Source: Streptosporangiaceae bacterium (GTDB lineage: Bacteria > Actinomycetota > Actinomycetes > Streptosporangiales > Streptosporangiaceae). From it: a stretch of DNA of 35,651 nucleotides. The notes beneath the pieces are model-generated. The model was not told the DNA's origin, did no database searches, and saw only the letters and a program-made list of their open reading frames with translations. Numbering within the stretch: the stretch's first letter is position 1; every line of letters starts with the position of its first letter. Positions 14,643 through 22,539 of this stretch are shown here, piece after piece. Made by a program: the position numbers and the translations under genes. Location of the stretch: the NCBI GenBank assembly GCA_025964695.1, contig JAOPYK010000240.1, positions 1 to 35,651 of the forward strand, given 5' to 3'.

Positions 14643-16111
14643 TCGGCAATTTCACCCAATGGATACTCGGCCTGCACGGTTGGGCGGCGGTGGCGATCGT
14701 GTTCGCCGTGCCGCTCGCCGAATCATCGGCGTTCGTCGGGTTCGTGTTCCCCGGGGAGATCGCGATCCTGCTCGGCGGGGTCCTGGCCTCCCAGCACCAT
14801 GTCCCGCTCGCCGCCGTAGCGGCCGCAGCCATCGCGGGTGCGATCCTGGGCGACACCATCGGCTACGCGGTCGGCCGCCGCTGGGGCCGCTCTCTGTTGC
14901 ACGGCACCCTCGGCCGCGTCATCAAGCACCGGCATCTGGACCGCGCCGAACGCTACCTTGCCCGGCGCGGTGGCAGGGCCGTGTTCTTCGGCCGGCACAC
15001 CGTCGCGCTGCGCGTCCTCATCCCAGGGATGGCCGGGATGGCCCGCATGCCGTACCGCACCTTCGCGCTCTACAACATCCTCGGTGGCCTGGTGTGGGCG
15101 ATCTGGAACACCCTGCTCGGCTACGTCGCCGGGACCGGCTGGAAACACGTCGCCGCCCTGACCAGCAGCATCGGCCTGCTCATCGTGGCCGTGCTGGTCC
15201 TGGGCGCCGGACTGGTGGTGGCGATCAAGGCGATGCGCCGCCGCACCGACGCCCTGCAAGCCGCCGGCCAGCGCCTGGCCGCCAGCCGCCCGGCCGCCTG
15301 GGCTCGCCGCCGCCTGCCACGCCAGCTCGGCTGGGCGCGCCGCCGCCTCGACCCGACCACGCCTGCGGGTCTCCCGCTGACCTCCGCACTCATCACCGCC
15401 GCACTCAGCGCGTGGATCTTCGCCGGTCTGTCCCAGGACGTGCTCGCCCGCGAAGAGCTGGCCCGCCTGGACCCGCAGGTCAACGCGTTCGTGTTGGGCC
15501 ACCGGACCGGCTGGCTCACCACCATCATGGAGGCTGCCACCTGGCTCGGCTCCACCCTGGTCATCGTTCCGCTGCTGGCGGCCGCGAGCGTCTACATACT
15601 GCGGGCCCGCTGTGACCTGCACGCCGCCGGGTACTTGTGGGCGGCATTCGGCGGGTCGGTCATCTTGTATGAGGCCTTCAAGTCCATGGTGGGCCGGGCC
15701 CGCCCGCCGGCCGCGCAGATGATCCTGCACGCCGGTGGCTACGCCTACCCGTCCGGGCACGTCACCCAGACCATTGCCGCCTGGGGCCTGCTGGCCTTCC
15801 TCCTCACCACCGGACACCCACCACCCGGCGGGCGTGCCCGGAGCCTGATCCTCGCCACCGCGACGACCGTGATTCTGCTCGTCGGCGCCTCCCGGATCTA
15901 CCTCGGCGTCCACTGGTTCACCGACGTCCTGGGCGGCTATTCCCTCGGAGCGGCCTGGCTCGCCCTCATCCTCGCCCACCGCCTCACGCGTGGTAAGACA
16001 GGCCCTGGAGGAGACCTGGTCGTCGCCGCCGAAGAACAGATCGACCTCCCAGACCCGCGTGGTGAGGCCGGCGGGCAGCCGCCGCCGACGCCCTCCGTGA
16101 GCCCTCCTTGA
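14639..16111 (+). CDS. DedA-PAP2 fusion: lipid-carrier flippase/phosphatase candidate
   Basis: About 490 residues from GTG 14639, overlapping the previous stop (GTGA). The N-terminal 200 residues are a DedA domain: VFPGEIAILLGGVLA re-entrant motif, GDTIGYAVGRRWG, and RVLIPGMAGMARMPYRTF. After a basic linker (about 230-260) comes a PAP2 phosphatase domain with KSMVGRARPP, PSGHVTQT and SRIYLGVHWFTD. DedA proteins such as UptA are reported to return undecaprenyl phosphate to the inner leaflet, and PAP2 enzymes make that product from the pyrophosphate, so the fusion could couple both steps. A short hydrophilic tail ends the protein. It lies downstream of the BlaI operators. Confidence 0.87.
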   Translation: MIGNFTQWILGLHGWAAVAIVFAVPLAESSAFVGFVFPGEIAILLGGVLASQHHVPLAAVAAAAIAGAILGDTIGYAVGRRWGRSLLHGTLGRVIKHRHLDRAERYLARRGGRAVFFGRHTVALRVLIPGMAGMARMPYRTFALYNILGGLVWAIWNTLLGYVAGTGWKHVAALTSSIGLLIVAVLVLGAGLVVAIKAMRRRTDALQAAGQRLAASRPAAWARRRLPRQLGWARRRLDPTTPAGLPLTSALITAALSAWIFAGLSQDVLAREELARLDPQVNAFVLGHRTGWLTTIMEAATWLGSTLVIVPLLAAASVYILRARCDLHAAGYLWAAFGGSVILYEAFKSMVGRARPPAAQMILHAGGYAYPSGHVTQTIAAWGLLAFLLTTGHPPPGGRARSLILATATTVILLVGASRIYLGVHWFTDVLGGYSLGAAWLALILAHRLTRGKTGPGGDLVVAAEEQIDLPDPRGEAGGQPPPTPSVSPP

Positions 16112-16319
16112 GCCATCGAGCCGGGTCGATCATCCACTGCGGTGACGCCCCCGGCGGAACCGCCTCGCCCTACCCTCACGTCCCCCGAGCCGGAGCAAGC
16201 CGGGGTCCCCGTTCGCGTGATCACCTACCTCCTGCCGACGACGACCGCGGCAAGGCCACTACGTGGCTGCTCGCCGCCGCCAGTCACGGCCCGTTCATCT
16301 ACATCCAGGCGGACAGCAC

Positions 16320-16493
16320 CTCGCCCGCCGCCGTCAGTACCGTCGTGGCCCGCGCCCTCCAACTCGTGCCTGACACGCTGGCCCAGCTGGGTCTGGCGTC
16401 GGGTGTGGACGCGGTCTGCGTAGAAATCGCCGCGTCGGTGAAGCGGGCGGTGGGATCCGCGAGCAGATGCCAGATGATCGTCAGGATGGAGCG
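16320..16493 (-). pseudogene. IS110-type transposase C-terminal remnant
   Basis: On the minus strand 16493 to about 16434 reads RSILTIIWHLLADPTARFTD, and after a 1-nt frameshift GDFYADRVHTRRQTQLGQRV follows, ending near GHDGTDGGG. This is the end of IS110-family transposases (xxLxIIWHLLADPxARFTDLGxDFYxxR). The catalytic part is absent. It marks an old insertion between the DedA-PAP2 gene and uppP. Confidence 0.6.
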
Positions 16494-16576
16494 GCGGCAG
16501 CGAGGCGGGCTTTGAGGTCGCCCATCCATTTGACCAGCGCAGGTAGCGTACGCCCAAGAACGTTGGGGTCTTGGAG
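16481..16576 (-). pseudogene. Unrecognised C-terminal protein fragment
   Basis: A minus-strand frame reads LQDPNVLGRTLPALVKWMGD then LKARLAAAPS and TGA at 16483-16481, a clear amphipathic helix with a natural-looking end. I do not recognise the family. It overlaps the start of the transposase scrap in another frame, so the two were probably fused by a deletion. It reads away from the BlaI box at 16676, so it could be the tail of a lost minus-strand member of the regulon. The rest of 16112-16792 holds no gene I can support. Confidence 0.3.
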
Positions 16577-16675
16577 GCCGCGGCGGCAATCTGTCCCAGG
16601 ACGCCTTCGGGTGCGTGGCGACCGAGGGAAGAACAGATGAACAGCCGATGACAGCACGGGTCCACCCTCTTGAAC

Positions 16676-16692
16676 TTCTACACGCTGTAGTA
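16676..16692. promoter_or_regulatory. BlaI-type operator upstream of uppP
   Basis: TTCTAC-ACGCT-GTAGTA: arms match except for one position and the 5-nt spacer equals that at 12091 and 14004. It lies 100 nt upstream of the uppP start, with no intact gene between. This places uppP under the same repressor as the PAP2 and blaI-blaR1 genes. Confidence 0.72.
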
Positions 16693-16792
16693 GCTTGTGC
16701 CCGCGTGCCCGGCCGGCGCTGCACCTGAGGAGGCGAGCCCGGCCGCGGCGCGTGCTGACATCTCATGACCGCTCGAACGTGGAAGGCTACTT

Positions 16793-17695
16793 GTGTCCCT
16801 GACCTATCCCGAGGCCATCGTCGTCGGGCTCTTCCAAGGCGTGACCGAGCTGTTCCCGGTGTCCAGCCTTGGCCACAGTGTGATCATCCCCGCGCTGATC
16901 GGCGGCCGCTGGGCCCAGGACCTGAATGTCTCCGCCAAGGAATCCCCCTACCTGGCCTTCATCGTCGGCCTGCACGTGGCCACCGCGATCGCTCTGCTGA
17001 TCTTCTTCCGAAAGGAATGGGTGCGGATCATCAGCGGATTCCTCACCTCGATCCGCGACCGCCGCATCCAGACCCCCGACCAGAGGCTGGCTTGGCTGCT
17101 GATCCTCGCCACCATCCCCGTCGGCATCGCCGGCCTGCTGCTGGAGCACACCTTCCGCACCGTGCTCGGCAAACCCATCCCAGCCGCACTGTTCCTGGCC
17201 GCCAACGGAGCCGTGCTCTACGCCGGTGAACTCCTTCGCCGCCGCGCCCCCATCCGGCAGACCGCCGTGGACGGCGAGGAACTACCAGCCGACGCCGCCT
17301 CCGACCGCCGTCTGGCCAAGCTCGGCTGGGGCGAGGGCATCCTCATCGGCGCCGCCGAGATCCTCGCTCTGCTGCCCGGCATCAGCCGCTCCGGTGTCAC
17401 CATGGTCGCCGGCCTGACCCGCGGCCTGTCCCACGAGGACGCCGCGCGCTTCTCCTTCCTGCTGGCCACTCCGGTCATCCTCGCCGCCGGAGTCCTGAAG
17501 ATCCCCGACCTCACCGGGCCGCTCGGCGCCGGCATCCGCGGCCAGGTGCTGGTCGGCAGCCTGGTCTCCGGTATCGGCGCCTACCTGGCCGTCCGGTTCC
17601 TGGTGAAGTACTTCGAGACCCGCACCCTCACCCCGTTCGCGATCTACTGCACCGTCGCCGGGCTGGCCAGCGCCGCCTACCTCAGCCTCACCTGA
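16793..17695 (+). CDS. uppP: Undecaprenyl-diphosphatase UppP/BacA
   Basis: A 300-residue polytopic protein with the two diagnostic motifs: GLFQGVTELFPVSSLGHSVI near residues 12-31 (catalytic Glu and Ser-rich loop) and LLPGISRSGVTM at 194-205. It removes the terminal phosphate of undecaprenyl pyrophosphate in the membrane, recycling the lipid carrier for peptidoglycan and other glycans; overexpression gives bacitracin resistance in many bacteria. GTG 16793 has GGAAGG 6 nt upstream. A BlaI-type box 100 nt upstream ties it to the local blaI-blaR1 pair. Length and motif spacing are normal, so the gene looks intact. Confidence 0.95.
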   Translation: MSLTYPEAIVVGLFQGVTELFPVSSLGHSVIIPALIGGRWAQDLNVSAKESPYLAFIVGLHVATAIALLIFFRKEWVRIISGFLTSIRDRRIQTPDQRLAWLLILATIPVGIAGLLLEHTFRTVLGKPIPAALFLAANGAVLYAGELLRRRAPIRQTAVDGEELPADAASDRRLAKLGWGEGILIGAAEILALLPGISRSGVTMVAGLTRGLSHEDAARFSFLLATPVILAAGVLKIPDLTGPLGAGIRGQVLVGSLVSGIGAYLAVRFLVKYFETRTLTPFAIYCTVAGLASAAYLSLT

Positions 17696-17747
17696 TCACC
17701 CCGCCGACCCTCGCACCATCCCCGGTCTGATGATGAGGAGAGCCACC

Positions 17748-18002
17748 ATGACCACGCCCACCCGCAACGCCCCACTCGCGGTCACCGCCGCTCTGATCGT
17801 TGTCGGTCTTGCCTTCGCCGCCGTGGGGGCGATCTACCTTGCCCAGAGCGCGGCGCACCTGCCCTCCTTCTTCCCCGGCCACCAGGCCGGGTCGGCCCAC
17901 CACCACACCAAGCACGGACTCGTCGCGCTCGCCCTCGCAGTCCTGTCCTGGGTCGGCGCCTGGTTCACCACCGGCAAAAAGCGGACCAGCGAGGCACCCT
18001 GA
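17748..18002 (+). CDS. Small two-helix membrane protein downstream of uppP
   Basis: An 84-residue protein with a helix at about 10-33 (LAVTAALIVVGLAFAAVGAI), a central loop HLPSFFPGHQAGSAHHHTKH rich in histidine, and a second helix (GLVALALAVLSWVGAWF) before a basic tail. ATG 17748 has GAGGAG 8 nt upstream and lies 52 nt after uppP, so both are likely on one transcript. The loop with its HHHTKH run would face outside if both ends are cytoplasmic. I recognise it only as a conserved small actinobacterial membrane protein type; the His cluster hints at metal binding, which is inference. Confidence 0.75.
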   Translation: MTTPTRNAPLAVTAALIVVGLAFAAVGAIYLAQSAAHLPSFFPGHQAGSAHHHTKHGLVALALAVLSWVGAWFTTGKKRTSEAP

Positions 18003-18540
18003 CCGCAAAGCACCACCCGTGCAGCACCGAGTGCCGCAGCACACCGGCCTTACGGGGGAAGTAGTCGAATAAGCCGCCCGCTCGTAGCGCGAGGCCACCT
18101 CACACCCAGCCACTGATCGCCCAGTTCGCTCACTGAACTGGCGTCCACCAAACCGGGCAAGACCAACTGAGGCCCGTGCTGGGTGGCCCTGTCAACGAGT
18201 ACGAGTCCGCCTAGACCAACCAGCGGACCCGCAGGTCAGCAATGCGACCCTATTTTCGAGCGTCACAGCACGGATCAACAAGCCAGAGACCACGATCGAG
18301 ACGGACACACCCACGCAGAACAACGCAGCCTGACCTGTATCAACCGGTCTGACAGGCACCGCGCACAGGGTCTCATGCGCGTGGCACAGACCCAGCGAAG
18401 AACGATGCCATCAGCCAAGTCGGCACTACTCGCCCGGTCGTTTGCACTTCCTGGCACGAGCCCTGCCGGCGCGCCTACTTGCGTTTCAGGCTCTTGGCAG
18501 CTGATCGTCACTGTCCGACCCGGTCCTGCGGTCGCATGGA

Positions 18541-18590
18541 GTATGGCGATAGCGGTATGACCTGCGGTGATCGGCGAGCAGTCGCCATAC
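18541..18590. repeat. Long-loop inverted repeat in a 740-bp gene-free stretch
   Basis: GTATGGCGA (18541-18549) and TCGCCATAC (18582-18590) are perfect 9-bp arms around a 32-nt loop. The stretch 18003-18777 has no gene I can support and seems less GC-rich than its surroundings. Just before the next gene, at 18727-18740, is a second perfect dyad, TATAGG-TG-CCTATA, in an AT-rich promoter-like zone. Function unknown; a structured leader or regulator sites are possible. Confidence 0.4.
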
Positions 18591-18777
18591 GGCAGCCGAA
18601 AGGCCGTCACTGAAAGCGACTTCGTGATCACACTTTCCGGTCAGCTGCGAAGAGTCGCGTTTTACCCCTTTTCGCCCTGGCCGAATGTGGCCTTTGCTTC
18701 CTTGCCTCGCTCATGATCTTATGTTTTATAGGTGCCTATAGAGCATGAATGTTCCCCCTATCGGAGGAGGATCCCGC

Positions 18778-19371
18778 ATGGGCAATCCGTCGGTCATCCA
18801 TTTTCAGTTCGCAGGCAGGACCACTCTGCGGCGAGCGGGGCGGCTAATTTTCATGGCGCTCACGTTCGCGATCCTCACGATGTTTTCCGCTACGTCGGCT
18901 CTGGCCTATAACCTCGAGGGTCCGAAGTGGAGCGGCACGCCGAGCAGTGGGTGCTGCGCGCATATCGGGGTCCAATACTCTACCGCCTGGTTCACGGGCG
19001 ACCAGAGCGCCATGGACGCGGCGGTGTCCGCCTGGAATGGCAGTCCGGCAAACGTCTTGCTCGAGAAGCGTAGCGGCGCACTCACGGTGGACGACACCTA
19101 CGACTCCGGTGTCGGCTGGGACGGGATCACCTACTACGGCTGGAGTGGCAGCCATTTCACCTACGCGCACGTCTATCTCAATTACTACTACACAGGGGGT
19201 TACCCCGCTTCGGTCGTTAAGGGTGTAGCGGCCCACGAACTGGGGCATGCCATCGGGCTCGCGCATAACGGTGGCTGTGTTCTCATGACCCCTAATACCC
19301 CCACCCGACGCTCTTGCGGGATCAGCGGTCCGGTCGGTGACGATGTCAACGGCGTCAACCGGCTCTACTAG
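18778..19371 (+). CDS. Secreted matrixin-like zinc metalloprotease (M10-type)
   Basis: A 197-residue protein. A signal peptide (basic N terminus, helix IFMALTFAILTMFSATSALA) is followed by a small catalytic domain with the zinc motif HELGHAIGLAHN (HExxHxxGxxH) and a Met-turn candidate in CVLMTPN. The region YNLEGPKWSG...VQYSTAW resembles the start of matrixin domains, and the end DDVNGVNRLY is typical of M10A folds. There is no cysteine-switch propeptide, but Cys residues (SGCCAH, GGCVLM, RRSCGI) could form disulfides. ATG 18778 has GGAGGAGG 7 nt upstream. It is followed after 20 nt by a lipoprotein gene in the same direction, a probable partner. Confidence 0.85.
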   Translation: MGNPSVIHFQFAGRTTLRRAGRLIFMALTFAILTMFSATSALAYNLEGPKWSGTPSSGCCAHIGVQYSTAWFTGDQSAMDAAVSAWNGSPANVLLEKRSGALTVDDTYDSGVGWDGITYYGWSGSHFTYAHVYLNYYYTGGYPASVVKGVAAHELGHAIGLAHNGGCVLMTPNTPTRRSCGISGPVGDDVNGVNRLY

Positions 19372-19391
19372 CCAGGATGGGAGTGCAGACA

Positions 19392-19952
19392 ATGAAGCGA
19401 ATCAGTCTCCGTACGGCCTCCGTGCGTGCCACAGTCCTCGCCCTGGCCATCGCATGCGGCGTGGCCGGCTGCGGAAGTGGCAGCAAGCCGATGCGCACGG
19501 TCAACATGGACGCGAGTTGGGCAGTCACCTACTCGTCGGTTCGGGACCTCAAGACCCACGCCGACCTGGTCGTTCAGGGTCGTATCACGAAGGTGCTCGG
19601 CCAGTCCGTCGTCAAGACGAGCTACGTCACCACCGATTTTGAGTTCACGGTGAGCGCCGCGGTTCAGGATGCCAAGGGACTGGTCGCGAAGAACGGGGGC
19701 GCGCTGCGGGTTCACCAGACCGGTGGAATCTTGAACAACGTGCGCTACCAGATCCATGATGACCCGTTGCTCAACGTCGGCGACGAGTCCGTTCTGTTCC
19801 TTCGGGAGTACAAGCCGGGATTCTTTATGATCATCGGCGGACCCACCGGTCGATTCGGTGTAAAGAACGGTCAGGTCAGCACGGTGGGTGATGGCGGCGT
19901 CAAGGCCAGCGGCCCGGTCAACACCTTCATCGCGAACGTCAAGGGGTCTTAG
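19392..19952 (+). CDS. Lipoprotein paired with the metalloprotease
   Basis: A 186-residue protein with a lipobox VAGCGSG after a short signal helix, so it is anchored to the outer face of the membrane. The mature part reads HADLVVQGRITKVLGQSVVK and later VGDESVLFLREY, a beta-rich pattern seen in actinobacterial proteins of unknown function; no enzyme motif is evident. ATG 19392 has GGGAG 8 nt upstream. Being transcribed directly behind the protease, it may be an inhibitor, chaperone or substrate of it. This functional link is inference from position only. Confidence 0.75.
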   Translation: MKRISLRTASVRATVLALAIACGVAGCGSGSKPMRTVNMDASWAVTYSSVRDLKTHADLVVQGRITKVLGQSVVKTSYVTTDFEFTVSAAVQDAKGLVAKNGGALRVHQTGGILNNVRYQIHDDPLLNVGDESVLFLREYKPGFFMIIGGPTGRFGVKNGQVSTVGDGGVKASGPVNTFIANVKGS

Positions 19953-19966
19953 GAATCCGTGAGGCC

Positions 19967-19994
19967 GGCCGACTCGGCACCACCCGGGTCGGCC
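19967..19994. terminator. Bidirectional hairpin between converging lipoprotein genes
   Basis: GGCCGACTC (19967-19975) pairs with GGGTCGGCC (19986-19994) with one G-T wobble around a 10-nt loop. It fills the 46-nt gap between the stop at 19952 (plus) and the stop at 19999 (minus), where a shared terminator is expected. Confidence 0.65.
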
Positions 19995-19998
19995 GACT

Positions 19999-20358
19999 TC
20001 ACGAGCATATCTGCTGCGGACCGGTTATTTTCGGGTGCAGGACGAACCGAACGTTGTGCCCCTTGGTATCGGTGAAATTGACTTCGGTCGCCGAGACCTT
20101 ACGTATCACGCCTTCCTGGTAGGGGTTTCCCCAACCGGCCGGTGGGTTTCCGGACCCGTCGGACAGCGGCGGAGCCGCCTGATACCACTTGCCATCGATG
20201 CGCGCGTCGATAATGCCGCAATGCGTGTACAGGGAATAGGGAGTTGTCGCGGGGGTCGGGCTGACACCGCCCGCGGCAGGTGAATGGCTGGTGCTCGCAC
20301 AACCGGCCAACACCAGACCTCCGCTCAGGATCATGAGCAGACGGCTTCTCATCATCAT
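19999..20358 (-). CDS. Small lipoprotein of unknown function
   Basis: About 119 residues. A run of start codons (ATGATGATG, 20358-20350) precedes a signal helix RLLMILSGGLVLAGCAS with a clear lipobox (LAGC). The mature part has THCGIIDARIDGKWYQAAPP and EVNFTDTKGHNVRFVLHP. Similar short actinobacterial lipoproteins with a HCG...W pattern are common but uncharacterised. The two Cys beyond the lipobox (in HCG and QQICS) could form a disulfide. A longer upstream frame to 20475 is discounted because the signal peptide must be N-terminal. Confidence 0.72.
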   Translation of the reverse strand: MMMRSRLLMILSGGLVLAGCASTSHSPAAGGVSPTPATTPYSLYTHCGIIDARIDGKWYQAAPPLSDGSGNPPAGWGNPYQEGVIRKVSATEVNFTDTKGHNVRFVLHPKITGPQQICS

Positions 20359-20590
20359 CGCCTCGCATCGCGTCGACTTGGAGCGTACTTTAGACGGCGC
20401 CGTCCCGAATTCGGTTCCGAACGCGCGCAGTTCTCTTGGGCCTAAGGCTGACAGGGCCCTGCGGGTGCCGACCATCTGGGCAATGTGCTGTTGCTCGCTG
20501 ATGGTCTCGGCGGCGACCGCACCGTCAGTTCCGGGCAGCTTTCGCCGCGTCAGGCTGGCGGTCAGGTGCGTACGCCGCTAACGTCGTCAT

Positions 20591-21022
20591 ATGAGTAATA
20601 GCTCAGATGAGCAGAGGATCGTGGGTCTGGAGGACTGCAGCGTCCGCATCGTGGATCGTGACCGGGTCGCGGTGGTCTCCGCGTCGATGCCCGCTGACGG
20701 CGACGTGGCCGAGCTGGCGGATGTGTTCGCCCTGCTGGCCGATCCGGGCCGGTTGCGGCTGCTGGTCGCGATGCTGGAAGGCGAGATGTGCGTGTGCGAT
20801 CTCGCCGCGGTCGCCCGCGCCAGCGAGTCCGCGGTCTCTCATCATCTGCGGCTGCTGCGCGCTCACCGGGTGGTGCATGTGCGCCGGACGGGGCGGATGG
20901 CCTATTACCGGCTCGCCGACGCCCACGTGCGGATGCTGCTGGACGTCGCGCTCACCCACATCGATCACGCCCCCGCCGCCGCCCACCCCGAACGCGAGCC
21001 GGCACCGGAGGCTGATAGATGA
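20591..21022 (+). CDS. ArsR/SmtB-family metal sensor with two potential metal sites
   Basis: A 143-residue winged-helix repressor: LLADPGRLRLLVAMLEGEMC, VCDLAAVARASESAVSHHLR and LLRAHRVVHVRRTGRMAYYR. Two ligand sets are visible. One is C67-V-C69 on the helix before the HTH, as in CadC/CmtR-like sensors. The other is D110-x-H112 with H123-x-x-H126 on the last helix, the alpha5 site of SmtB/NmtR-type Zn, Co or Ni sensors. It overlaps the CDF transporter by 4 nt (ATGA), so it should derepress that efflux gene when metal is high. No ribosome site precedes the ATG, suggesting a leaderless start. Metal identity is not decided by the sequence. Confidence 0.9.
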   Translation: MSNSSDEQRIVGLEDCSVRIVDRDRVAVVSASMPADGDVAELADVFALLADPGRLRLLVAMLEGEMCVCDLAAVARASESAVSHHLRLLRAHRVVHVRRTGRMAYYRLADAHVRMLLDVALTHIDHAPAAAHPEREPAPEADR

Positions 21023-22083
21023 GTGCCCGGCACACCGAATCCAGCCACGACCATGACCATGACGAGCAGGATCGGGCGGGGCGACACGACCATGGGAGTG
21101 GTGGCGGGCACGCCGGTCATTCGCATGGGGTGAGCGCGGACGCCGACCGCCGCTACCTGACCGGGGCGCTGGCGCTGATCGTGGTGTACATGACCGGCGA
21201 GGTGGTCGTCGGGGTGCTGGCCCACTCGCTGGCGTTGATCTCCGATGCGGCGCACATGCTCACCGACGCCGCATCGATCATGCTCGCCCTGGTGGCGATG
21301 CGGCTGGCCACCAAACCACCCAAGGGCGGCTACACCTACGGCCTCAAACGCGCCGAGATCCTCTCCGCCCAGGCCAACGGCCTGACCCTGCTGCTGCTGT
21401 CGGCGTGGCTGGCCTATGAAGCGATCCGCCGGCTGATCGACCCCCCCACGGTGGCCGGCGGCCCGGTACTGGTCACCGCCCTCATCGGCGTAGTGATCAA
21501 CCTGGCCGCCGCGTGGCTGATGAGCAAGGCCAACCGCACCAGCCTCAACGTCGAGGGCGCCTTCCAGCACATCCTCACCGACCTGTACGCCTTCATCGCC
21601 ACCGCCATCGCCGGCCTGATCATGGTGGTCACCGGATTCGCCCGCGCGGACGCGATCGCCTCTCTGGTCGTGGTGGCGCTCATGCTCAAGGCCGGTGTGA
21701 GCCTGGTCCGCGAATCCGGCCGCATCTTTCTGGAAGGCGCCCCCACCGGGCTGTCCCCGGACGCGATCGGCGCGGCGCTGGCCGACCGCCCGCAGGTCGC
21801 TGAGGTCCACGACCTGCACATCTGGCAGATCACCTCCGGGATGCCCGCCGCCTCCGCCCATGTCCTGGTCGCCCGAGGGCAGGACTGCCACGCCGTCCGC
21901 CAGGATCTCGAACAGGTCCTGGAACACGACTACAAAATCACCCACACCACGTTGCAGGTCGACCACACCCCCGGCCCGCTGATGGCCGTCCATGGCGCCG
22001 AGGGCAGTACAGCCGATCCGCACTGCGTCGATTCCCACGGCCCTATCCACAGGCCAGCGGGTAAGAAGGCCTCCACTGAATGA
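21019..22083 (+). CDS. Cation diffusion facilitator (CDF) efflux transporter, copy 1
   Basis: A 354-residue CzcD/ZitB-like protein. A His/Asp-rich N terminus (HDHDHDEQDRAGRHDHG) leads to six helices with the metal site residues in SDAAHMLTDAAS (helix 2) and HILTDLYAF (helix 5), both HxxxD, typical of Zn/Cd/Co transporters. A His-rich loop between helices 4 and 5 is short. The cytoplasmic C-terminal domain has VAEVHDLHIWQIT and ITHTTLQVDH, conserved in the family. It exports divalent metal in exchange for protons. Closely similar along its length to the protein at 27699-28742, showing duplication within this window. Confidence 0.92.
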   Translation: MSARHTESSHDHDHDEQDRAGRHDHGSGGGHAGHSHGVSADADRRYLTGALALIVVYMTGEVVVGVLAHSLALISDAAHMLTDAASIMLALVAMRLATKPPKGGYTYGLKRAEILSAQANGLTLLLLSAWLAYEAIRRLIDPPTVAGGPVLVTALIGVVINLAAAWLMSKANRTSLNVEGAFQHILTDLYAFIATAIAGLIMVVTGFARADAIASLVVVALMLKAGVSLVRESGRIFLEGAPTGLSPDAIGAALADRPQVAEVHDLHIWQITSGMPAASAHVLVARGQDCHAVRQDLEQVLEHDYKITHTTLQVDHTPGPLMAVHGAEGSTADPHCVDSHGPIHRPAGKKASTE

Positions 22084-22539
22084 GGCACGGCGAGAACTCC
22101 GGCAGGCCGCCGCGCATCAGGACTCAAGCAATGATGCCTGCTGCTGCGCCTTGATATGCGCGCGATCAGGCGTGGTTGCGGGCCATCCGCCAGGCGCGGG
22201 TGCTGTCGTCGGCCAGCCTGGCCTGGAGGAGCGTCGAAGGGTCCAATCCTACTCGCTGGCATCTGCCCGTCCACCGCGCAGATCCCGCAGATGCCCGAGC
22301 AGCGACCCAGCCCGTCGGGCCACGAGCCGGCTGAGTCGGCGAACCCCACGAATCCCCCACATCCGAGCCCTGATACTCGACGGCAGATTGACGGCATGGT
22401 CAGCGCCGCGCCAGCCGGCGGTGCGCCACCGTGGTGGTGTGAGCGTCCCTGCTGGGATCGGGTGTGGTGGGGCCCGGGATGCCGGGTCAGACTCCTGCCG
22501 TCGCCGGGGCGGCCCGGCCGGCTGGTGATGGGGCCGGGA

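Noticed and set aside
14723-15979. 418-residue minus-strand frame opposite the DedA-PAP2 gene
   Set aside because: Shadow of the DedA-PAP2 coding sequence; no recognisable motif.
16108-16515. 135-residue plus-strand frame after the DedA-PAP2 gene
   Set aside because: Mostly antisense of the IS110-type remnant; no start signal or family.
18275-18631. 118-residue minus-strand frame in the gene-free stretch
   Set aside because: No ribosome site and no recognised domain; the region seems less GC-rich and the frame ends in Cys/Arg-rich sequence.
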